Below the pieces are notes generated by a model. The model saw only the letters and a list, made by a program, of their open reading frames with translations. It was not told the origin of the DNA and did not search any database. The translations under genes and the position numbers were made by a program. 5,563 nt of DNA from assembly GCA_964492235.1 (NCBI GenBank), contig CAZBJQ010000155.1:1-5563 (forward strand), read 5' to 3'. The stretch comes from PFL42 sp964492235 (GTDB lineage: Bacteria; Chloroflexota; Anaerolineae; Anaerolineales; E44-bin32). Shown piece by piece: positions 1-5,563 of the stretch. Every line of letters begins with the position of its first letter. The first letter of the stretch is position 1.

Positions 1-37
1 CTGGGACTCCTGACGGGTTGCAGCGGGCAGGGGCTCG

Positions 38-99
38 AGCAACGGAGCGCAGGGTTTACCCCGCTGGCGACCACAAGATTGGCCGCTGTCTCCGTCGCT
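38..99 (-). repeat. Inverted repeats just past the end of the last gene
   Basis: AGCGACGGAG (99-90 on the minus strand, overlapping the stop codon) can pair with CTCCGTTGCT (47-38) over 10 bp, with one G-U pair. The loop between is 42 nt. Within it a second, partly competing hairpin exists at 65-46, AGCG-GGG/CCC-CGCT with a UAAA loop and a 2-nt bulge. No U-run follows either stem, so this is not a standard intrinsic terminator. It may mark the transcript's 3' end or be a structured decoy. No coding region is supported in 1-97. Confidence 0.3.
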
Positions 100-604
100 A
101 GTGCACCGTCCTGTCTGGGCTCGTTCTTCGCCAGGCCGATCCCATGCCGCGGTCGCGCAGGATACGCCTGAGGCGAGCCCGCTCACGGGCATCCGGGAGG
201 GTGAGCTGACTCAGGTCCTGCGCGGCCAGCAGTCGATCGCCAGTTGTGTATAAGAAGGTGAAGCGGTGCCATCGCCCGGAAGGGATCGGCGTTGTCAGGG
301 GCTGGAGCGGGCCAAGCTGCACTTTGAGGTACGGTTCATCGGCCCGCGGATGCGAGGCCTCCGGGCGCAGCAGCGCTCCCCGCGTGGTCAGTTCATAGCC
401 GCGCACCGGCGCCACCCAGCGTACCGACCAACGCTCGTCGCCGAATGCCGCCGTCTGGTAGAACGCCAGCCAGTCAATGCGCAGCGTCTTGGGCGAGAAG
501 GCCAGCGGAATGCGGTACCACCCCAGCACCCGCGCGAGTTCAAGGTCGCGCCGGCTCTTGAGGATGGCAACCAGAATCAGGTCGTCCGAGTGGATCTCCG
601 GCAT
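98..604 (-). CDS. Hypothetical protein, 168 aa, no assigned function
   Basis: I do not recognise a named domain. The protein is soluble-looking, with no signal peptide or membrane segment. Its first 125 residues are rich in aromatic and beta-strand-type stretches: GWYRIPL at 28-34, DWLAFYQTAAFG at 44-55, VRWVAPVRGYEL at 61-72, LKVQLGPLQPL at 93-103 and RWHRFTFLYTTGDRLL at 111-126. This suggests a compact beta-rich domain. The tail (139-168) is Arg-rich and probably helical then disordered. The ATG at 604 is supported by AGGGGGTG (609-616), one base off a perfect Shine-Dalgarno, with its AGGGGG core 6 nt from the start. It is the last gene of the unidirectional cluster, 92 nt after the PLP enzyme. 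The patterned aromatic/charged composition argues for a real protein. I have an impression of similar proteins in Chloroflexota genomes, but that is memory, not evidence from the sequence. Function unknown. Confidence 0.72.
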   Translation of the reverse strand: MPEIHSDDLILVAILKSRRDLELARVLGWYRIPLAFSPKTLRIDWLAFYQTAAFGDERWSVRWVAPVRGYELTTRGALLRPEASHPRADEPYLKVQLGPLQPLTTPIPSGRWHRFTFLYTTGDRLLAAQDLSQLTLPDARERARLRRILRDRGMGSAWRRTSPDRTVH

Positions 605-608
605 GTTG

Positions 609-616
609 CACCCCCT
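609..616 (-). promoter_or_regulatory. Ribosome binding site of the 168-aa protein gene
   Basis: The minus strand reads AGGGGGTG, one mismatch from AGGAGGTG, with the AGGGGG core 6 nt from the ATG at 604. It fixes the start of the last gene in the cluster and shows that it can be translated independently of the gene before it. Confidence 0.6.
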
Positions 617-622
617 GCTGCC

Positions 623-664
623 GGGAGAAGACGAGAGGCGGCGAGCTCTGCCTGGCTTCTTCCC
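623..664 (-). repeat. Imperfect inverted repeat in the intergenic gap
   Basis: In the minus-strand transcript GGGAAGAAG (664-656) can pair with CTTCTCCC (630-623), giving 8 bp with one bulged A. Inside the loop, AGGC can pair with GCCT, continuing the stem after an internal loop. The element lies in the 92-nt gap between the PLP enzyme gene and the last gene. No U-run follows, so it does not look like an intrinsic terminator. It could be an mRNA-stabilising or processing hairpin, or chance in GC-rich DNA. Confidence 0.3.
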
Positions 665-696
665 TTCTGGCCGGCGGCCCCCCCGCGGAGGCGCGC

Positions 697-2163
697 TTAC
701 TTCAGGCCGACCAGCGCGTTGAACTCCTCGATCAAAGCATCGATCTCATCCGTTTGTGACTGCACCGCACTCCAGTAGTCCGGAGCGGACCACTGCGCAA
801 CGATCTCCTCGTACGTGCGCCCCTGCTGCTCGACCCAGGTGTAGTACTTCAAGTTGTGGACACGACGGCGGTCCGTGTGCCGGAGTTCGAGCATATAGTC
901 GGTCGACTGGCCGTGCAGGTAGCGAGCCGTGTCGGCGGCCGCATCGCGTTCTGTGTACGCGCCATACTCCTGGTGCATCTCGGCCAGCCGGCTGGCGTAG
1001 AGCTCCATCGAATCCGTCAACACGGTCAAGACCACATCCTGGCCGCCCATTTCGAAGTACTTCGCCAGCTTGATCGACGACAGGAGGTTGGCGATTCCCG
1101 AGAATCCCAGCAGATCGAGCTGGCTGACCACTGCTTCCGGCACGCCCTGCGAGACCAGGTGCGCCCGGCCGGCCTTCTCATTGAACAGGCGGGAGAGATT
1201 CACGACCGCCGCGTCGTCGATCGCCATGACGACGTCGGTGTTCTTGACATTGTGAATCCAGGGCACGTGCTTGTCGCCGATGCCCTCGATCCTGTGGGCC
1301 CCGAAACCGTTCTCCAACAGCGTCGGGCACTGCAGCGCCTCGCTGGCGGCGATCTTGCTCGAAGGGAAGACCTGCTTAAGATAGTCGCCGCAGGCAATCG
1401 TTCCGGCCGAGCCCGTGGTCAGTGCCACACCTCGGTATGAGTCATGCGGCCCGAGTTCGCGCTTCAGGACCTCCTCCATCGCATGGCCGGTGACTTCGTA
1501 GTGCCAAAGGTAATTACCGAACTCCTCGAACTGGTTGAAGATCATCAGGTCCTGGCCGGAGCGGCGCAGCTCCCAGCACTTGTCGAAGATTTCCTTGACA
1601 TTCGATTCGCTGCCCGGCGTCTTGATCACCTCACCGGCGATCTTGGACAGCCATTCGAAGCGCTCACGGCTCATACCTTCTGGAAGAATGGCAATCGATT
1701 GGCATGCCAGCAGCGCCGAGTCATAGGCACCGCCGCGGCAGTAATTGCCGGTAGACGGCCAGACCGCTTTCTGGGTCGTCGGGTCGAACTGCCCGGTGAC
1801 CAAGCGCGGCACCAGGCATCCGAAGGCAGCTCCCACCTTGTGCGCCCCGGTCGGGAACCACTTTCCGACCAGGCCGATGATGCGGGCCTGGGTGCCGGTC
1901 AGGCTGGCGGGGAACTCGAGATAGTTGACGCCCTGAAAGGCACCGCCCTTGGCGACCGGCGCATTCTTCCAGGTGATGCGAAACAGGTTTACTGGATCGA
2001 CGTCCCACAAGCCGACTTTGGCCAACCGCTGGCGCACGCCAACCGGTGCCCGGCCCGGGTCCTTCATCTGGGAGAAGGTGGGGATCACGATTCCGCGCTG
2101 GCGAGCGCGCTCGGCCGCGCGCTGACGGCGCGGGGCGTCGACGGTCAGATCGATTCGGCTCAT
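697..2163 (-). CDS. PLP-dependent enzyme, TrpB/threonine-synthase fold (fold type II), 488 aa, substrate unassigned
   Basis: This is a cytosolic enzyme of the tryptophan-synthase-beta-like PLP superfamily. PTGAHKVGAAFG at 104-115 gives the likely Schiff-base lysine, K109, in a GAHK context as in TrpB. STGNY at 137-141 matches the substrate/cofactor-binding S/T-G-N loop, and the Gly-rich TTGSAGTIA at 249-257 is the probable phosphate-binding loop. TDSMELY at 383-389 and the C-terminal HNLKYYTWVEQQG (436-448) look family-specific. At 488 residues it is longer than cysteine synthase (about 310) or TrpB (about 400). It lacks the TrpB-typical sequence around the active site, so I do not call it TrpB. 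Such proteins are often labelled cysteine-synthase-like or PLP-dependent subunit beta; a thiolase-like role (OrtB type) is a possible alternative, but no OrtA-like partner is present here. The start is the ATG at 2163, 16 nt after the glycosyltransferase stop. A longer reading to 2340 would run 59 codons back into that gene and has a low-complexity sequence. Superfamily call is firm, reaction unknown. Confidence 0.86.
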   Translation of the reverse strand: MSRIDLTVDAPRRQRAAERARQRGIVIPTFSQMKDPGRAPVGVRQRLAKVGLWDVDPVNLFRITWKNAPVAKGGAFQGVNYLEFPASLTGTQARIIGLVGKWFPTGAHKVGAAFGCLVPRLVTGQFDPTTQKAVWPSTGNYCRGGAYDSALLACQSIAILPEGMSRERFEWLSKIAGEVIKTPGSESNVKEIFDKCWELRRSGQDLMIFNQFEEFGNYLWHYEVTGHAMEEVLKRELGPHDSYRGVALTTGSAGTIACGDYLKQVFPSSKIAASEALQCPTLLENGFGAHRIEGIGDKHVPWIHNVKNTDVVMAIDDAAVVNLSRLFNEKAGRAHLVSQGVPEAVVSQLDLLGFSGIANLLSSIKLAKYFEMGGQDVVLTVLTDSMELYASRLAEMHQEYGAYTERDAAADTARYLHGQSTDYMLELRHTDRRRVHNLKYYTWVEQQGRTYEEIVAQWSAPDYWSAVQSQTDEIDALIEEFNALVGLK

Positions 2164-2175
2164 CGCCTTGTTCGT

Positions 2176-2181
2176 CTCCTC
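2176..2181 (-). promoter_or_regulatory. Ribosome binding site that decides the PLP enzyme start
   Basis: GAGGAG on the minus strand overlaps the TGA stop (2182-2180) of the glycosyltransferase gene and lies 12 nt before the ATG at 2163. The spacing is a little long, but it is the clear candidate near this start. Its place across the upstream stop codon suggests translational coupling and argues against a start inside the glycosyltransferase gene. Confidence 0.5.
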
Positions 2182-3202
2182 AGGACTTGCGGTTGGCGGC
2201 CCGTCGGCCGGGTCGCCGTCTGGGGGCCACTGTCTTCTGCTGGCGCTTCCCGGGGGCTGTGTCGTCGTCCGGTCCGCGTCGAAGGACGTACAGGGGACGC
2301 CCCTTGGCTTCATCGTACAACCGGCCGATGTATTCCCCAAGGATGCCGAGGCAAATCAGCTGCACGCCCCCCAGGAACAGGACGGCGATGAGTGTGGTGG
2401 CCTGCCCGGTGAAGGCCTGGTTCCCCGTCAGGCGCGTGGCGATGACCAACGGAATGCTGAGCGCGCTGAGCGCGGCACAGGCGAAGCCAAAGTACGTGGC
2501 GAGTTGCAGCGGGAAGTACGAGTAGCCCGTAATGGCGTTGATCGCCAACCGGAACATCTTGCGGAAGGGATACTTGGTTTCTCCCGCCATGCGCGCCGAC
2601 CGCTTGTAGGACACGCCGACCTGGCGGAACCCGACCCAGGCGGCCATGCCGCGCAGGAAGCGATGGCGCTCGCGCATCCCGTTCAACGCATCTACGACCT
2701 TGCGGTCCAAGAGCCGGAAATCGCCGGTGTCCAGCGGGATCTTGACATCCGTGATGCGATAGATGACCCGGTAGAAAAGGGAAGCCGTCGCCAGCTTGAA
2801 CCACGTCTCCCCTTCCCGTTCGCTGCGGACGGCGTAGACGACCTCATACCCTTGGCGCCATTTTTCCGCCAGCCGGGGGATGAGTTCCGGCGGGTCCTGC
2901 AGGTCGGCATCGATAATGACCACGGCCGCCCCCCGGCTGTAGTCCAGCCCGGCGGTGACGGCCAGCTGGTGGCCGAAGTTCCTTGAGAACAGGACCGGGC
3001 GCAGGTGCGGGTCGGTCTCGGCCAGGGCCAGGATCGCCTCTCCAGAGCCATCCGTGCTGCCATCATCGACCAGCAGCATCTCCCAGGGATCGCCCATCCC
3101 CTTCATCACAGCAGAGATGCGCTTGTGCAGCGCCGGTAGATTGTCCACCTCGTTGAAGATCGGGGCGATGATCGAGAATACGGGTGTCGTGTCCCGGGCC
3201 AT
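2180..3202 (-). CDS. Family 2 glycosyltransferase, polyprenyl-phosphate sugar transferase type (GtrB/DPM1-like)
   Basis: It probably transfers a sugar from a nucleotide-sugar to a polyprenyl (undecaprenyl) phosphate on the cytoplasmic face of the membrane, supplying a lipid-linked donor for envelope glycans or protein glycosylation. The GT-A domain fills residues 8-225. FSIIAPIFNE starts the fold, DDGSTDGS at 46-53 is the nucleotide-binding motif, and DADLQDPPE at 98-106 holds the metal-binding DxD and the Q-D-P seen in this subfamily. GDFRLLDR at 160-167 and RMAGETKYPFRKM at 204-216 are also subfamily hallmarks. Two hydrophobic helices follow (about 229-253 and 269-293), then the usual EYIGRLYDEAKGRPLYVL junction. 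Length (340 aa) is normal. The last 22 residues are unusual: 10 are Arg or Lys, a basic cytoplasmic tail. The start ATG at 3202 has GAGG (3208-3211) 5 nt upstream, and the gene begins 27 nt after the threonine synthase stop. The sugar specificity and the flippase or acceptor enzyme cannot be told from this window. Confidence 0.93.
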   Translation of the reverse strand: MARDTTPVFSIIAPIFNEVDNLPALHKRISAVMKGMGDPWEMLLVDDGSTDGSGEAILALAETDPHLRPVLFSRNFGHQLAVTAGLDYSRGAAVVIIDADLQDPPELIPRLAEKWRQGYEVVYAVRSEREGETWFKLATASLFYRVIYRITDVKIPLDTGDFRLLDRKVVDALNGMRERHRFLRGMAAWVGFRQVGVSYKRSARMAGETKYPFRKMFRLAINAITGYSYFPLQLATYFGFACAALSALSIPLVIATRLTGNQAFTGQATTLIAVLFLGGVQLICLGILGEYIGRLYDEAKGRPLYVLRRGPDDDTAPGKRQQKTVAPRRRPGRRAANRKS

Positions 3203-3229
3203 GTCTGCCTCAATCCGCCTGGCGTAGAC

Positions 3230-4495
3230 TCACTTCAGCGCTTTCTCCAGCGCCTGCAACGAAGGTTCAATGACTACCGCTTGGCCGGCGGCCTGCATCG
3301 CCGCCCGGACATCTTTCAGCCCATTGCCGGTGTTTAGCACAACGATCGTCTCATCCGGGCGAACAAACCCCTCCCGGGCGGCGACCTCCAGTCCGGCGAA
3401 GGCCGCCGCGCCTGCAGGTTCGGCGAAGATCGCCGCTGCGCCCAGCGACCGGATGGCGCCGAGTATGGCCTGGTCATCCACAGTGATATACGTGCCGCCG
3501 GTCTCGCGGGCGGCACGCACGGCGCGCACCCCGTCGCGCGGCAGGTCGACGGCAATGCTGTCGGCGATGGTATCGGCCTTCACCGGGACGATCGCTTCTC
3601 CACCGCTGCGGAAGGCATTGGCGATGGCAGCCGAGCCGGTCGACTGCACGCCGACCAGTCTTGGAACGGTTTCGATCCATCCCAGGGCCAGAAGGTCGCG
3701 GAAACCTTTGTGCAGCCCGCTGATGATGTTTCCATCGCCGACGGACACGAGAACAGCATCGGGCGCCGACCAGGTGCGGCCGCCCTGCAACCCCAGCACT
3801 CGGGTCAACTGTTCGCAGATCTCAAGAGCCGCCGTCTTCTTGCCCTCGGCCGTGAAGGGATTGTAGCCCGTGTTGCGGCAGTACCATCCGAAGGCCTGCG
3901 CCGCCTCCAGCGTCAGGTCGAACGCCTGATCGTAGGTACCATCGACCAGAATGACTTTGGCGCCGAAGATCAGCAGCTGGGCCACCTTGGCTGGAGGCGC
4001 CGTGCGCGGCGCCAGGATCACGGCCGGAAGCCCGGCGGCGGCCGCCATGCCGGCCAGCGCCGCTCCGGCGTTGCCGGTCGAGGCGGTGACGATCGTCTCG
4101 GCGCCGATGGCTTGCGCCCGCGCCACCGCTACCGCGCTGGCCCGATCCTTGAAGGACGCCGTCGGGTTGCGCCCATCGTCCTTCACCCACAGCTGGCGCA
4201 ACCCGAGGGGCTCGGCCAGCCGGGATGGGCGCAGCAGCGGTGTCCAGCCGGCCGCTCGCAAGACGGTGCCCTCTTGCCCCGGGTCCTCGACCGGCAGCAG
4301 CGGCAGGTAGCGCCAGATCGACTCCTCGTGGCTGCAGGTGATGTCGGCCGGGGTCACTGACGCCTGGATCGCGGCGTAGTCGAGGACCACGTCCAGGTTC
4401 CCACCGTCCTTCGGGCAGACGTAGGCGACCTCAGCCGGGCCGTACGTGGCGCGGCAGAGCGAGCAGCAGTAGCCGACGAAGGTGCCCTCGCTCAC
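3230..4495 (-). CDS. thrC: Threonine synthase, PLP-dependent, 421 aa
   Basis: It converts O-phospho-L-homoserine to L-threonine and phosphate in the cytosol, the last step of threonine biosynthesis. A short N-terminal Cys-containing segment (10-34) resembles the zinc-ribbon-like region of many archaeal and bacterial threonine synthases. It is followed by IWRYLPLLP at 60-68 and TPLLRPSRL at 85-93. NPTASFKDR at 110-118 carries the PLP-binding lysine K116. STGNAG at 139-144 and the Gly-rich SVGDGN at 251-256 bind substrate and cofactor phosphate, and NTGNGLKD at 388-395 is a threonine synthase signature. The start is a GTG at 4495 in a GTGA that also forms the TGA stop of the permease gene, so translation is probably coupled. 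A weak GGTGAG lies 8 nt upstream (4504-4509). One expected Cys is missing: C11, C14 and C27 are present, but the fourth position reads D30. A divergent paralog using another phospho- or amino-acid substrate is possible; no homoserine kinase or dehydrogenase gene is in view. Confidence 0.9.
   Translation of the reverse strand: MSEGTFVGYCCSLCRATYGPAEVAYVCPKDGGNLDVVLDYAAIQASVTPADITCSHEESIWRYLPLLPVEDPGQEGTVLRAAGWTPLLRPSRLAEPLGLRQLWVKDDGRNPTASFKDRASAVAVARAQAIGAETIVTASTGNAGAALAGMAAAAGLPAVILAPRTAPPAKVAQLLIFGAKVILVDGTYDQAFDLTLEAAQAFGWYCRNTGYNPFTAEGKKTAALEICEQLTRVLGLQGGRTWSAPDAVLVSVGDGNIISGLHKGFRDLLALGWIETVPRLVGVQSTGSAAIANAFRSGGEAIVPVKADTIADSIAVDLPRDGVRAVRAARETGGTYITVDDQAILGAIRSLGAAAIFAEPAGAAAFAGLEVAAREGFVRPDETIVVLNTGNGLKDVRAAMQAAGQAVVIEPSLQALEKALK
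4492..4495 (-). other. GTGA stop/start overlap, permease gene to threonine synthase gene
   Basis: The minus strand reads G-T-G-A. The last three bases are the permease stop and the first three are the GTG start of the threonine synthase. Such 4-nt overlaps are typical of genes translated by the same ribosome after termination-reinitiation, and they place the two genes on one transcript. Confidence 0.85.
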
Positions 4496-5460
4496 AGTCC
4501 CCGCTCACCGCGGATGTACGGTAGGCCGAGCGCCGCCGGCGCACCGATGCGCTTGCGCATGGCCTCCCGCGACCCGATGACCAGGAACAGGATGGTGAAG
4601 GCATACGGCACCATCTGCAGGAAGAAACCCCAGTACGGGTTGAAGTAGAACGGGTTGAGCAGTCCCAACAAGGTGGTCGGTCCCTGAATATCCAGGATCA
4701 GGCGGCGCAGCGCCCCGAAGACGTAGGCCCCAAACGCCGCTCGCAACGGGTCCCACTGGGCGAAGATCACCAGCCCGATGGCGATCCATCCCTGGCCGGA
4801 TGTCGTCAACTCGCTGAACCAACCGGGAGAAACCGCCAGGCTGATCGTTGCCCCCGCCAATCCCGCCAGCGCCCCACCCACGGCAACGTACAGGTGACGT
4901 TGCAGGGCCACATTGATCCCCAATGCATCGGCCGCAGCTGGGAACTCGCCGATGGCTCGCAGATGCATCCCGGGGCGAGTCCGATTGATGTAGTACCAGG
5001 TCAAGGGGACCAGAAGAAACCCGACGTAGACCAGCACGTTCTGATTGGTGAAGAAGATCGGGCCGATGGCCGGGATTTCCGACAAGACCGGAACCGAGAA
5101 GCGCGGAAGCAGGGGCAGCGCGCCCGCCTTGCTCAGACCTTCGCCAAATACCAGGCTCAGGCCGACGGCGGCGAAGTTCAGGGCCAGGCCGCTCAACACC
5201 TGATCGGCGCGGAACTCGATGGCAATGATGGCATGGATCTGGCTGATCAAGGCGCTGGCCAGCATAGCCAGCACCAGACCGACCCAGGGGTTTCCGGTCG
5301 CCAGGGCGATCGAGATCGCCGTCATGGCGCCGATGAGCATCATGCCCTCGACCCCCAAGTTCAGCACACCCGAGCGCTCGGCAAAGATCTCGCCGATCGT
5401 GGCGAAGAGCAGTACGGTTCCGGAAGCGACGCCCGCCTGCAGGATGATGATGGGGTCCAT
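4492..5460 (-). CDS. ABC transporter permease, nucleoside/simple-sugar (BMP) class, NupQ/YufQ-like
   Basis: This is an integral inner-membrane subunit of an ABC importer of the branched-chain/ribose permease superfamily (BPD_transp_2), second-permease type. It starts with FAERSGVLNLGVEGMMLIGA at 26-45, the strongest hallmark of the YufQ/NupQ-like group that works with a BMP-family lipoprotein to import nucleosides or related compounds. FRADQVLSGLALNF at 83-96, TRPGMHLRAIGEFPAAADALG at 161-181 (the cytoplasmic loop expected to touch the ATPase) and SGQGWIAIGLVIFAQWDP at 221-238 are also conserved. About eight hydrophobic segments are visible, near 6-24, 36-55, 58-78, 90-106, 140-158, 188-208, 225-250 and 284-298. 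Length (322 aa) is normal. The ATG at 5460 has GGAG (5469-5472) 8 nt upstream, inside the end of the preceding permease gene, which stops 2 nt before. The ATPase and binding protein must lie beyond the right edge. Substrate is not decided by sequence alone; nucleosides are most likely. Confidence 0.92.
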   Translation of the reverse strand: MDPIIILQAGVASGTVLLFATIGEIFAERSGVLNLGVEGMMLIGAMTAISIALATGNPWVGLVLAMLASALISQIHAIIAIEFRADQVLSGLALNFAAVGLSLVFGEGLSKAGALPLLPRFSVPVLSEIPAIGPIFFTNQNVLVYVGFLLVPLTWYYINRTRPGMHLRAIGEFPAAADALGINVALQRHLYVAVGGALAGLAGATISLAVSPGWFSELTTSGQGWIAIGLVIFAQWDPLRAAFGAYVFGALRRLILDIQGPTTLLGLLNPFYFNPYWGFFLQMVPYAFTILFLVIGSREAMRKRIGAPAALGLPYIRGERGL

Positions 5461-5462
5461 GG

Positions 5463-5563
5463 CTAGGACTCCGAGGCCCGGTTGACGATCTGGATTCGGT
5501 TCCGCACCAGGAAGTCGCTGGCGATCAGGCAGACCAGCACGATTCCCTGGATCATCTTGGGAA
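5463..5563 (-). CDS. C-terminal end of a second ABC permease (NupP/YufP-like), cut by the window edge
   Basis: Only the last 32 codons and the TAG stop are present. They read PKMIQGIVLVCLIASDFLVR and then a short polar tail ending in NRASES. A final hydrophobic helix with I-Q-G-I followed by A-S-D-x-x-V-R is what the first permease of BMP-type nucleoside/sugar importers shows at its C-terminus. It sits 2 nt before the NupQ-like gene, the usual permease-permease order of these operons. The fragment is too short to set a start or a substrate, so the call rests on this tail plus context. Confidence 0.8.
   Translation of the reverse strand, partial: PKMIQGIVLVCLIASDFLVRNRIQIVNRASES

Noticed and set aside
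1..171. Plus-strand open frame from the left edge with a lipobox-like L-L-T-G-C-S-G near its start
   Set aside because: It would encode only about 50 residues after the Cys, ends inside the convergent hypothetical gene, has no visible start codon in the window, and the rest looks like an out-of-frame reading of GC-rich DNA. Sequence left of position 1 would settle it.
605..696. Intrinsic terminator after the PLP enzyme gene
   Set aside because: GC-rich stems can be drawn but no U-tract follows any of them on the minus strand.
697..2163. Calling the PLP enzyme tryptophan synthase beta (trpB)
   Set aside because: It shares the fold and GAHK-type lysine context, but length, surrounding residues and the C-terminal block differ, and no trpA or other trp gene is adjacent.
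2164..2340. A 59-codon N-terminal extension of the PLP enzyme, starting at 2340
   Set aside because: It lies almost wholly inside the glycosyltransferase coding region, is Pro/Thr/Ser-rich low-complexity sequence, and lacks enzyme family motifs. The ATG at 2163 follows a GAGGAG and fits operon spacing.
1444..2391. Long plus-strand open frame (315 codons) opposite the PLP enzyme gene
   Set aside because: It is an antisense shadow of a gene with clear catalytic motifs. The translation lacks any recognisable domain and is long only because stop codons are rare in GC-rich DNA.
2168..2986. Long plus-strand open frame (272 codons) opposite the glycosyltransferase gene
   Set aside because: Antisense shadow of a gene with intact GT-A motifs. 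No convincing ribosome site or domain.
4894..5466. Plus-strand open frame rich in Asp, Gln and His opposite the permease gene
   Set aside because: This composition is the expected mirror of a hydrophobic membrane protein read on the other strand, not a real protein.

Overview
The window is a single-direction gene cluster, with every convincing gene on the minus strand. It is GC-rich (estimated by eye at a little over 60% G+C). No RNA gene, mobile element, CRISPR array or plasmid feature is visible. The gene styles, and in particular the TrpB-like PLP enzyme and the small uncharacterised protein at the left, remind me of Chloroflexota (Anaerolineae-like) genomes. That assignment is recollection and inference; nothing in the DNA proves it.

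In transcription order (right to left): (i) 5563-5463, the C-terminal end of an inner-membrane ABC permease cut by the window edge; (ii) 5460-4492, a second, complete permease of the nucleoside/simple-sugar (BMP-type, NupQ/YufQ-like) class; (iii) 4495-3230, a threonine synthase; (iv) 3202-2180, a family 2 glycosyltransferase with two C-terminal membrane helices (polyprenyl-phosphate sugar transferase type); (v) 2163-697, a 488-residue TrpB/threonine-synthase-fold PLP enzyme whose substrate I cannot assign; (vi) 604-98, a conserved-looking 168-residue protein of unknown function. Positions 97-1 hold no gene I can support, only inverted repeats just past the last stop codon.

The first five genes are very tightly packed: a 2-nt gap, a 4-nt GTGA overlap, then gaps of 27 and 16 nt. 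Each has a Shine-Dalgarno-like site, most lying in or near the end of the gene before. This supports one polycistronic transcript. The last gene follows after 92 nt with its own strong ribosome binding site and may be co-transcribed. The proteins do not form an obvious single pathway: import of a nucleoside or sugar, threonine formation from O-phosphohomoserine, lipid-linked sugar transfer, and an unassigned amino-acid-type lyase/synthase. The common theme I can see is two fold-type II PLP enzymes sharing a transcript with a BMP-type transporter.

I looked for a novel system (defence, mobile, RNA-based) and found none. The items most worth following are the unassigned PLP enzyme, the unknown 168-residue protein, and the reason a transporter and two PLP enzymes are co-expressed.
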